The translations under genes were made by a program, and so were the position numbers. Below the pieces are notes generated by a model, which did not search any database, was not told the origin of the DNA, and saw only the letters and a program-made list of their open reading frames with translations. Shown here piece by piece: positions 1 through 6,762 of a stretch of DNA of 15,810 nucleotides; position 1 is the stretch's first letter, and every line of letters begins with the position of its first letter. Source of the DNA: Fidelibacterota bacterium (GTDB lineage Bacteria > Fidelibacterota > UBA2242 > JAFGTP01); NCBI GenBank assembly GCA_021735285.1, contig JAIPHI010000047.1, forward strand, positions 1 through 15,810. Reading direction: 5' to 3'.

Positions 1-787
1 CGGAAGTATCAGTTAAGGAAGGTAGCCCTAAATAGAAACCCATCATTAAAGCAAAAGTACCATTTAACCCGAATTGATATTCTTCCGGATTGTCAAGTTC
101 ACCAAATACTTCTTCCCAATTGTCATATTGAATATAATTCTGGGTCTCAGGTAAAACTATAGCATCTGTTACATAATGGTTTCCATCATTAACCTCGATT
201 CCATTGCTTAGACCTAGATATTTTTTAAAATCTGGTAATCCCATATAGGCGGATTTAATGTCTTTAGGGGTGGGGTCCAAATCAATATTATAAATTTGTC
301 CCAATCCCGCATGGAAGACAACAACGATGTCATAAGATCTGTAATTTATATCATCATCTGCTATCCGGACGGCATCCCGAATTAATTCATTAAGCCTAAT
401 CTCGACCGAATCCTCTTTTAAAAAAGGATGATAATAGGCCATTTCTTTTGCCAATTGATAAGATCCATTCTTTGATTGAGGATAAATTTTAGAATTGACC
501 GTGTCTATCTGAACCATTCCGGAAGAAGCCTTTTTATAATAATTTGCCAGGGCTCGAATATGATCTTCAAAATAACTCTTATCATGAGGCGGAGGATCAA
601 CAGGTAAGGGTTGAAGCAAGTCCATATCCACACTATCCTTTGAGAGTAAAAACTGACCATTACCACTGGTAGCTTCGTTATTATCCGGAGGAAAAGATAT
701 TCTTATTCCACACAGTTTAATGTTTTCCTGACCATAGGATAAGCCTATCCCTACAATTAATAGTAATAATAAAATTTTATTATTCAT
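1..787 (-). CDS. Secreted M6 (immune inhibitor A)-like protein with lost zinc motif; C-terminus beyond window
   Basis: The frame opens at ATG 787 and runs uninterrupted off the window edge, giving 262 visible residues. A signal peptide covers about residues 1-20 (MNNK, a run of Leu/Ile, then GLSYGQ). The segment FEDHIRALANYY (73-84), the strand YDIVVVFHAGLGQ (152-164) and the segment ending LGLPSLTDT (253-261) resemble M6/immune-inhibitor-A metalloproteases, where a Tyr-Asp-hydrophobic-His-Ala-Gly strand precedes HExxH followed by GLPDLYDT. Here the five positions expected to be HExxH read LMMGF (247-251), so both zinc-binding His and the catalytic Glu are absent. I infer a non-catalytic or repurposed secreted protein. 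The start lies 20 nt after the porV stop, so the two are probably co-transcribed, but no Shine-Dalgarno sequence is visible in the spacer. The family assignment rests on motif reading; any C-terminal sorting domain is out of view. Confidence 0.72.
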   Translation of the reverse strand, partial: MNNKILLLLLIVGIGLSYGQENIKLCGIRISFPPDNNEATSGNGQFLLSKDSVDMDLLQPLPVDPPPHDKSYFEDHIRALANYYKKASSGMVQIDTVNSKIYPQSKNGSYQLAKEMAYYHPFLKEDSVEIRLNELIRDAVRIADDDINYRSYDIVVVFHAGLGQIYNIDLDPTPKDIKSAYMGLPDFKKYLGLSNGIEVNDGNHYVTDAIVLPETQNYIQYDNWEEVFGELDNPEEYQFGLNGTFALMMGFYLGLPSLTDTS

Positions 788-807
788 TATTGATATTTAT
801 GTTATAA

Positions 808-2034
808 TTAAAAAGAGATATTGACTGCAAAATGCATTGTATTGGCTCTGGGATGGCCTTGTTCGCCAGCAGTATAACCAAAATCAAAGCCCATTCCAGC
901 ATATCTTAAACCTGCTCCAAAAGTTGGCACCGGCCATTTATCATTCATGGTGATATCTCCGGACTTATCATAAATAAATCCCAATCTGACTGCAAAGCGG
1001 TTTGCATACCAGTATTCAATACCGAAATTATGAACAAGTTTGTCTAATTCATTCCTAATATCTCCGTCATCAGTATCTCCATCTTCATCATCTTCTCCAA
1101 TACCGTCTGCTTTCGAATCATGTAATAAAAGCCAATCATCAACCCATGAAGTGAAAATCGCTGTGTACCAGGGTTCAGAATGAGCTGCTTCCCAGCGTCC
1201 ATCTTCGTTATATTCTCCCGAAGGGCCTACATAATCGCCATCTTCACTGTAATAACCTACTTTTCCATCTCCATCTACGTCTCTGTCCGGATATTTTGTA
1301 ACTAATAACTTGTTAAGGTCATAGGCAATCTTGAATGAGTTGTATTCACCATTAATTTCATAATTAAAACCAAGTTTTAAATTGGTAGGCATAGGGTCTG
1401 CCTGAGCTGCATCAATAAAAGTGATCTTATTTCCAATATTTTGGACACTAATACCAAGAGTCAGATTTTTCAATAAAAATTCTTTTCTCAAATAGCCTAT
1501 ATCAAAGGCAAAATTGGTTGCATTGCCATCCCCTTCTTCTCCTACAGCTCCTCTATCGGTAAGATGCTGATGGATCAACTTAACATTCAATCCAAAAGAA
1601 GTCGTTCGCGATAAACGTGTCCCATAAGATCCTGTTGCAGCCAGCATATAAGATCTAAAAGTGCCTAGCTTATTACCCTGTTCATCGGTTCGGGTCTGCT
1701 CCCCTAAATTCATGATAGTCACATTTCCACCAATAGTACCATAGTCAGAAAAATATTGTTTATAACCTATAAAATCATAGTATAGATCACTCGCCAGATT
1801 TGGCAACCATTTAGTATGCATCATGGCCAGTTCTCTATCTGATTGGAAACCCAATCCGGCCGGGTTGTAATAAGTTGCATAAGCATCATCCGCTATGGCA
1901 CCACCTACTTCACCCATGCCTGCTGCACGAGCACCTGGTCTGATAAGTAACCAGACTGCACCAGCTTCTCCTTGTGCAAATGCACTAGCACAAAATATTA
2001 ATATAAGGGGTATAATTAATAGATATCTCTTCAT
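808..2034 (-). CDS. PorV/PorQ family outer-membrane beta-barrel protein
   Basis: 408 residues. A signal peptide spans about 1-21 (MKRYLL ... ASAFAQ). The PorV/PorQ (UPF0164) N-terminal signature follows: GARAAGMGEVGGAIADD (34-50) and YATYYNPAG (52-60). The protein ends in alternating residues with a terminal Phe (HFAVNISF), as expected of an outer-membrane barrel. In Bacteroidota, PorV is the shuttle that hands type IX secretion cargo to the sortase; other family members are general barrels, so a type IX role here is only inference. An unusual acidic stretch at about 248-328 includes DVDGDGKVG (252-260) and a D/E/G-rich run at 310-325, resembling calcium-binding loops. An ideal AGGAGG (2040-2045) sits 5 nt before the ATG. 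The gene directly precedes the M6-like gene and is preceded by a terminator-like hairpin. Confidence 0.85.
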   Translation of the reverse strand: MKRYLLIIPLILIFCASAFAQGEAGAVWLLIRPGARAAGMGEVGGAIADDAYATYYNPAGLGFQSDRELAMMHTKWLPNLASDLYYDFIGYKQYFSDYGTIGGNVTIMNLGEQTRTDEQGNKLGTFRSYMLAATGSYGTRLSRTTSFGLNVKLIHQHLTDRGAVGEEGDGNATNFAFDIGYLRKEFLLKNLTLGISVQNIGNKITFIDAAQADPMPTNLKLGFNYEINGEYNSFKIAYDLNKLLVTKYPDRDVDGDGKVGYYSEDGDYVGPSGEYNEDGRWEAAHSEPWYTAIFTSWVDDWLLLHDSKADGIGEDDEDGDTDDGDIRNELDKLVHNFGIEYWYANRFAVRLGFIYDKSGDITMNDKWPVPTFGAGLRYAGMGFDFGYTAGEQGHPRANTMHFAVNISF

Positions 2035-2039
2035 ATTAT

Positions 2040-2045
2040 CCTCCT
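2040..2045 (-). promoter_or_regulatory. Strong Shine-Dalgarno of the PorV-family gene
   Basis: The minus strand reads AGGAGG, 5 nt before ATG 2034. It is the best match to the anti-Shine-Dalgarno in the window and lies just after the T-tract of the hairpin at 2053-2075, so folding or termination at that hairpin would decide whether this site is transcribed. Confidence 0.75.
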
Positions 2046-2052
2046 GTTAATA

Positions 2053-2075
2053 ATAAAAAACCGGCAAAACCGGTT
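2053..2075 (-). terminator. Intrinsic terminator or attenuator hairpin in front of the PorV-family gene
   Basis: On the minus strand AACCGG (2075-2070), loop TTTTG, CCGGTT (2064-2059) form a perfect 6-bp stem, followed by a T-rich tract (with the stem's own last bases, TTTTTTATTATT). This is a compact Rho-independent terminator oriented with all genes. It could end the glyA-nrdR transcript, about 180 nt after the nrdR stop. However, only about 20 nt separate it from the porV start, too little for a promoter plus ribosome site, so porV transcripts must pass through it. Confidence 0.65.
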
Positions 2076-2254
2076 GTACTTCTCCATTAAATAATGAATT
2101 AAAAACGATGTCTAAAGAAAACAGTTTATCAATGTTGTCTAATATTACTCCTTTATGTAACTTGGCAATTTAAAATCTAATCGTTCAATAAACAAGCAAA
2201 TTATATTTTGCAATTTCTCCATTTAAATATACAATCCAGTTAAGATTATGTTCC

Positions 2255-2707
2255 TTAATTATTGTCGAACTTGTTAATCTGATTGCGAAATTCATTCAAA
2301 TCTTTAAATTTTTTATATACTGAAGCATATCTAATATACGCCACTTCATCCAGTTGACGAAGGCCTTTCATGACAAGCTCACCAATTCTCTTGGCTTCTA
2401 CTTCTGATTTTCCATAATTTTCAATATCATTCTCTATTTGTAAAACCAGATGCTCAATTTTAGCTGCCGGAATTGGTCTTTTATTACAGGCTATTTGGAT
2501 ACTTCTCTCCAGTTTTGATCGATCAAAATTTTCTCTCGTATCATCCGATTTAATAACTTTAAGCGGAAATCCCATGACATGTTCATACGTAGTAAATCTG
2601 CGGTTACAAGCATTGCATTCCCGGCGTCTTCTAATGGCTTTATCCTTTTGCGCAGAGCGAGAATCAATAACTTTATTATCACTAGAACCGCAATAGGGAC
2701 ACTTCAT
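2255..2707 (-). CDS. nrdR: Transcriptional repressor NrdR
   Basis: 150 residues, the normal family length. The N-terminal zinc ribbon uses CPYC (C3, C6) and CNAC (C31, C34), with the DSR segment, the RRRREC run and RFTTYE that typify NrdR. An ATP-cone domain follows (about 49-139, beginning PLKVIKSD). NrdR senses ATP/dATP through the cone and represses ribonucleotide reductase genes by binding tandem NrdR boxes. No ribonucleotide reductase gene or convincing NrdR box occurs in this window, so its targets lie elsewhere. The ATG is 2 nt after the glyA TGA with no good Shine-Dalgarno, suggesting translational coupling to glyA. The highly charged C-terminal tail ends INKFDNN. Confidence 0.96.
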   Translation of the reverse strand: MKCPYCGSSDNKVIDSRSAQKDKAIRRRRECNACNRRFTTYEHVMGFPLKVIKSDDTRENFDRSKLERSIQIACNKRPIPAAKIEHLVLQIENDIENYGKSEVEAKRIGELVMKGLRQLDEVAYIRYASVYKKFKDLNEFRNQINKFDNN

Positions 2708-2709
2708 AA

Positions 2710-4014
2710 TCAGATATCCAGTTTATCATATAATGGAAATTGGCTACAAAGTTCTTGAACTTCCATTTTTACTTGTTGTTTAACTTCTTTATTATCATAA
2801 TTATTAACGACCCGGTCTATAAGACCAGCAATGATTTTCATTTCCTTTTCCTGCATACCCCGGGTGGTGAGAGCAGGTGTGCCTAAACGGACCCCACTAG
2901 TTACAAAGGGACTGCGTTTATCAAATGGGACCATATTCTTATTAGTTGTTATCCCAGCTTCTTCCAGGGCCTGCTCGGCTTGCTTGCCGGTTAGATTTTT
3001 ATTTTCCAGATTAATAAGGATAAGATGATTATCCGTGCCTCCTGAAATCAAATTAAAATCTTTTTTATTCAGCTGCTCCGCAAGAGCTTTTGCATTTTTC
3101 ACTATCTGTTGACAATATGCTTTAAATTCCGGCTTTAAACCTTCTCCGAATGCCACGGCTTTTGCAGCAATAATATGCATCAAAGGCCCTCCTTGAATAC
3201 CGGGCATGACATTGGAATTAATAATCTCAGACATCATCTTTATGCGTTTGGTCTTCCGGGTTTTGATTCCCATAGGATTTTCATAATCTTTACCCATCAA
3301 GATCAGCCCACCTCGCGGGCCCCGTAAAGTCTTATGAGTAGTGGAAGTCACTGCATGAGCATATGGTAAGGGACTGGGATGCACACCTGTAGCGATCAAT
3401 CCGGCAGGATGCGCCATATCGGTAACAAAATAGGCACCAACATCATCCGCTATTTCCCGAAACTTTTCAAAGTCAATGAATCTCGGATAAGCACTGGCTC
3501 CGGCTATAATCATTTTTGGTTGATGTTCCTTCGCTTGAGTAGCCACTTGATCATAATCTATTCTGCCTGTGTGTTCATCAACTCCATAGGAGACAATATT
3601 GAATAGCTTACCCGAAAAATTAACAGGACTACCGTGAGTCAGATGCCCACCATGATTAAGATTCATACCCAGGACCGTATCACCTGGCTTTAAAAAAGAA
3701 AAGTAAACTGCCATATTAGCCTGGGAACCAGAATGAGGTTGAACATTGGCATAGTCAGCATCAAATAACTTTTTTGCACGCTCAATTGCCAGATTCTCTG
3801 CTTTATCTACTGCTTCGCAACCGCCATAATACCTTTTCCCAGGGTAACCCTCTGCATACTTATTAGTCATCGTACTACCAGCAGTCTCAAGCACAGCATC
3901 ACTTACAAAATTTTCCGAAGCAATTAATTCCAGAGTGAACCTTTCCCTTTGCACTTCGTCATTGAGCGTCTGCAAAACCTTCGGGTCTTGTTGTTTCAGC
4001 TGCTGATAATCCAT
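2710..4014 (-). CDS. glyA: Serine hydroxymethyltransferase
   Basis: 434 residues, slightly longer than the roughly 417 of the E. coli enzyme. It interconverts serine and glycine with transfer of a one-carbon unit to tetrahydrofolate, using pyridoxal phosphate in the cytoplasm. Visible family motifs are LIASENFVSDAVLE (30-43), NKYAEGYPGKRYYGG (51-65), QPHSGSQAN (92-100), TDMAHPAGL (198-206), and TSTTHKTLRGPRGG (223-236) with the PLP-binding lysine at K228. GAGGA at 4022-4026 lies 7 nt before the ATG. It leads a two-gene unit with nrdR, and a promoter-like sequence lies about 115 nt upstream. One-carbon units made here supply the formyl donor used by PurH encoded at the far end of the window. 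No sign of damage. Confidence 0.98.
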   Translation of the reverse strand: MDYQQLKQQDPKVLQTLNDEVQRERFTLELIASENFVSDAVLETAGSTMTNKYAEGYPGKRYYGGCEAVDKAENLAIERAKKLFDADYANVQPHSGSQANMAVYFSFLKPGDTVLGMNLNHGGHLTHGSPVNFSGKLFNIVSYGVDEHTGRIDYDQVATQAKEHQPKMIIAGASAYPRFIDFEKFREIADDVGAYFVTDMAHPAGLIATGVHPSPLPYAHAVTSTTHKTLRGPRGGLILMGKDYENPMGIKTRKTKRIKMMSEIINSNVMPGIQGGPLMHIIAAKAVAFGEGLKPEFKAYCQQIVKNAKALAEQLNKKDFNLISGGTDNHLILINLENKNLTGKQAEQALEEAGITTNKNMVPFDKRSPFVTSGVRLGTPALTTRGMQEKEMKIIAGLIDRVVNNYDNKEVKQQVKMEVQELCSQFPLYDKLDI

Positions 4015-4128
4015 ATATTTATCCTCTAAATTTATATTTTTTTAGTTTATTTCTAATTTTAAAAAGTGAACTAAGAATTTATTCCCTTTTTTAAATGCCT
4101 ATAATTTACTAAATACTATCAAAGTGCA

Positions 4129-4156
4129 TTTATAATAATTTCTCAAATACTGACAA
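4129..4156 (-). promoter_or_regulatory. glyA: Possible sigma-70-like promoter for glyA-nrdR
   Basis: In the 191-nt gap upstream of glyA the minus strand carries TTGTCA (4156-4151), a 16-nt spacer and TATAAA (4134-4129), leaving a 5' leader of roughly 110 nt. The DNA is very AT-rich, so a chance match is possible. The rest of the gap holds no gene and no convincing GC-rich terminator after the upstream TPR gene. Confidence 0.35.
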
Positions 4157-4205
4157 AACAAATCTCCCAGTTCATTATGTATTATCGGACAGGATTAAAT
4201 TTAGT

Positions 4206-5501
4206 TTAATCTTTTTGAGCAGATTCTTTTATCCAGTCATAACATTCTTTACGGGGAGTATAATCATTTCTTCTCGAGCCATCCTGATTGTAACGATTCA
4301 TAAACCAATCTTGAGTCGTAGGAATTAAATAGTTTTCCAGCCGATCGATGCGGCTTTTAACAGCGGTAAAACCAAACTCCACTGCTTTCTCATAGTAGTC
4401 ATAGGCAATTTTATATACTAATTTATCCTCAAATCCAGGTTGCTGACCGCCCCGACAATTTTCTGCAGCATCATAATAAACGTCACCAGCAAGCTTGTAT
4501 GACAGACCACACTCTTTTCTAGATATCGCTTTTTTGGCCCACTCTGTAGCGTTTGCATACTCACCTAGACTTATATATTTATCAACAATTTTTTGAATGT
4601 TCTTAATATCCTGGGGTGAAATTTGATTAGCAATGTGAGACCAGGATTTTATTGCTTCTTGAGGTCTATTAATACTGGTATAGCAATCAGCCATATTATT
4701 CCAGGCTTCATAATTATTCCTATCTATATTAGTAACTTCTTTGTAAACGGCAATCGCTTGTTGATATTTTTCTCTTTCTTTGAGAGCATTGGCATAATTA
4801 AGACCTGTTCTTACTGATCTGTTATTTTCCCAGGCGTCTTTTTGCACAGTAATTACATCTTTGCCCATATTTTCCAGAGCAGTCATTTTATCGTTAATTG
4901 CCTGCTTGTCATCCGGATTTATTTCCAGAATTTTATCCGTATAACGTAGGACCTCTCGATAATTTTCCTGCTGGAAATTTAATTTAACTAAAGTTCTTAG
5001 ATAATCTAAATTATCCGGATACATTTCATGCAGCTTTTCATACTGTCTAATCTGTTGATCAGATTCTCCTAATCTACCATGCACGTAAGCCAGATTTTCC
5101 CGTAAATATTCATTTTCAGGTAAATATTCCAGACCTTCCAGAAAAACGCCCGCTGCCGAATCATAGTAAGTTTCATTATTCTTAGCCAAATTCATATATG
5201 CTCTTCCATAATCAATGTAGATATCTTCGGCATATGCTTCAGCACAATTATTTTCAATCATCCTTTTAAAATTTACAATGGCCCTTTTCCAGTTTCTATT
5301 ATTGTAGTAGTTCCAGGCAAAACTTAGATATCTATCACAAACATCACTATCGTAGCTTGTATCTTCTTCTTGTGTTTCCTCTTCTGTAACCTGTGCCTCT
5401 TCACCACCTTCTTGCGGGGGAGGAGGTACACACTGATTGAGAATTAATAGGGAAAAGCTAATTAGAATTAATAACCCTACCATTAATTTTCTTGTCTTCA
5501 T
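4206..5501 (-). CDS. Tetratricopeptide-repeat lipoprotein
   Basis: 431 residues. A lipoprotein-type signal (KTRK, then a Leu/Ile run) ends in LILNQC with candidate lipidated Cys at C24. Gln before the Cys is atypical, so lipidation is likely but not certain. A Pro/Glu-rich linker follows (VPPPP, then acidic to about 50), then repeated TPR-like helix pairs from about 55 to 375, for example NWKRAIVNFKRMIE, NYREVLRYTDKILEINPDD and KYQQAIAVYKEVTNID. The C-terminal segment (about 380-431) is not TPR: it carries TTQDWFMN and ends with CYDWIKES, reminiscent of the end of some Bacteroidota TPR proteins. AGGAG at 5508-5512 lies 6 nt before the ATG. It is the last of five linked genes, 19 nt after the barrel gene. 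It probably scaffolds envelope proteins on the periplasmic side; the partner is unknown. Confidence 0.8.
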   Translation of the reverse strand: MKTRKLMVGLLILISFSLLILNQCVPPPPQEGGEEAQVTEEETQEEDTSYDSDVCDRYLSFAWNYYNNRNWKRAIVNFKRMIENNCAEAYAEDIYIDYGRAYMNLAKNNETYYDSAAGVFLEGLEYLPENEYLRENLAYVHGRLGESDQQIRQYEKLHEMYPDNLDYLRTLVKLNFQQENYREVLRYTDKILEINPDDKQAINDKMTALENMGKDVITVQKDAWENNRSVRTGLNYANALKEREKYQQAIAVYKEVTNIDRNNYEAWNNMADCYTSINRPQEAIKSWSHIANQISPQDIKNIQKIVDKYISLGEYANATEWAKKAISRKECGLSYKLAGDVYYDAAENCRGGQQPGFEDKLVYKIAYDYYEKAVEFGFTAVKSRIDRLENYLIPTTQDWFMNRYNQDGSRRNDYTPRKECYDWIKESAQKD

Positions 5502-5520
5502 TTCTAACTCCTGCTATTGT

Positions 5521-6753
5521 TTATTTTCTTAATGCATTATTAAACCACAAACCACCACTTGTGATTTCGAAATTTATAGTTATCTTATTCTCTTTACCAA
5601 TTTCCGAGTCAAGAAAGCCATCAGCAATCGAATAAATCAAGGAAATATCCAGCCTGCTATAATCATTATAAAAAGGTAGTCCTAAACCTAGACTTACTCC
5701 TTTTTCTGTATAACTTTGGCCATATCCATTTTCCTCTAGTGGTCTAAACCCTTCTTTTCGATAGAAGCCTCCTAATCTATAATACATTCTTTGTAATAAA
5801 CCAGGATTAAACTCCTGTGAAGGCTGCTTCTCCAGACCAGCCCCAATCAAGTAGGCATCATTATATTTCCCTGAACCCAGGACTGTTAGCTGCGAAAGTG
5901 AATTTGGTAAACTAGAATAATTAATATCAGCGGTTGCAATTAAGCCTGGTTTAATATGTTTTTTAACACCTATTTGTAAATTGGATGGATAATCAATGCT
6001 TTTATAATCTAATGTATCATCTTTCCCAATATGATAATCAACAATTTGGTCATATTTAAAATCTAGATTCCGATCATAATATAAAGAAATGGCATAATTA
6101 TCAGGCACATCCCAGTTTAAACCGAATCCTAATTGACGGCCTTTAATATTATTGATCTTATTGTAATAATACAGACTGGATTCTCCTTCCGTCTTAATGC
6201 GGGTTGAATATTTTCCAAACAGAAAATTAGCTACCAGCCCTGCACTGAGATATTCTGTCACTCTATAACCAGCACCTAAAAAGAAATCCGAAACCCCTCC
6301 ATTCATTATAATACTATTTTCGAAATCAAGAGATTCGTCAAAAAATGAAACATGATCCGTAATTATACTTTTGGAATTAACTCGAAATAACGATTTTAAT
6401 CCAAAAGCAAGGCCACTATAATTCCCTATTGGCATTTTTATAGTAAATCCCTCCAGGCTGGTTGTTTTATAATTGCCGTTAATTTTTGAGCTGCTCATAC
6501 TTGAATAATCGAGCTTGCCCTGTAAGGATACGGTGTTAAAACTATGCCACATACCGGGATTATAAGAAGTGACCTGCAGTGAATCATAGATTGCAGAACC
6601 GGAATATCCCATAGCTTCCATACGAGTACTGGAATTTATATAGCTCTTCCCCATACCATAAGGATAGTAAAAAGAATTCTGTGCCTTTAAAGATATTAGA
6701 CTTAAAAGCACAACAACTCCTATCAGGATTTTATGGAAATAATTTTTTTTCAT
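5521..6753 (-). CDS. PorV/PorQ/FadL-like outer-membrane beta-barrel protein
   Basis: 410 residues. Signal peptide about 1-25 (MKKNYFHK, hydrophobic run, SLKAQ). The N-terminus of the mature part, STRMEAMGYSGSAIYD (42-57) followed by SYNPG (63-67), matches the pattern of PorV/PorQ/FadL barrels (Arg, AMG, G, A-I-D, then YNP). The rest alternates polar and aromatic/hydrophobic residues as beta-hairpins, with Tyr/Gly-rich turns. The C-terminus (GGLWFNNALRK) lacks the terminal aromatic residue typical of many barrels. Its start is 9 nt after the lipoprotein stop with no clear Shine-Dalgarno, so coupled translation is likely. It lies between two lipoprotein genes, suggesting an outer-membrane complex. 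The transported or assembled substrate cannot be deduced. Confidence 0.75.
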   Translation of the reverse strand: MKKNYFHKILIGVVVLLSLISLKAQNSFYYPYGMGKSYINSSTRMEAMGYSGSAIYDSLQVTSYNPGMWHSFNTVSLQGKLDYSSMSSSKINGNYKTTSLEGFTIKMPIGNYSGLAFGLKSLFRVNSKSIITDHVSFFDESLDFENSIIMNGGVSDFFLGAGYRVTEYLSAGLVANFLFGKYSTRIKTEGESSLYYYNKINNIKGRQLGFGLNWDVPDNYAISLYYDRNLDFKYDQIVDYHIGKDDTLDYKSIDYPSNLQIGVKKHIKPGLIATADINYSSLPNSLSQLTVLGSGKYNDAYLIGAGLEKQPSQEFNPGLLQRMYYRLGGFYRKEGFRPLEENGYGQSYTEKGVSLGLGLPFYNDYSRLDISLIYSIADGFLDSEIGKENKITINFEITSGGLWFNNALRK

Positions 6754-6762
6754 ATATTTTAT

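Noticed and set aside
2491..2682. Short ORFs on both strands overlapping nrdR, glyA, the TPR, GT5-like, CpoB-like and PBP2 genes
   Set aside because: They lie wholly inside strongly supported genes in other frames, have no recognisable motifs and no convincing ribosome sites.
2255..2707. NrdR box near nrdR or glyA
   Set aside because: I found no ACACAATATATTGTGT-like tandem palindromes in the intergenic gaps.
4093..4131. Inverted repeat AAATGC/GCATTT in the glyA upstream gap
   Set aside because: Only 6 AT-rich base pairs with a 27-nt loop; such matches occur by chance in this base composition.
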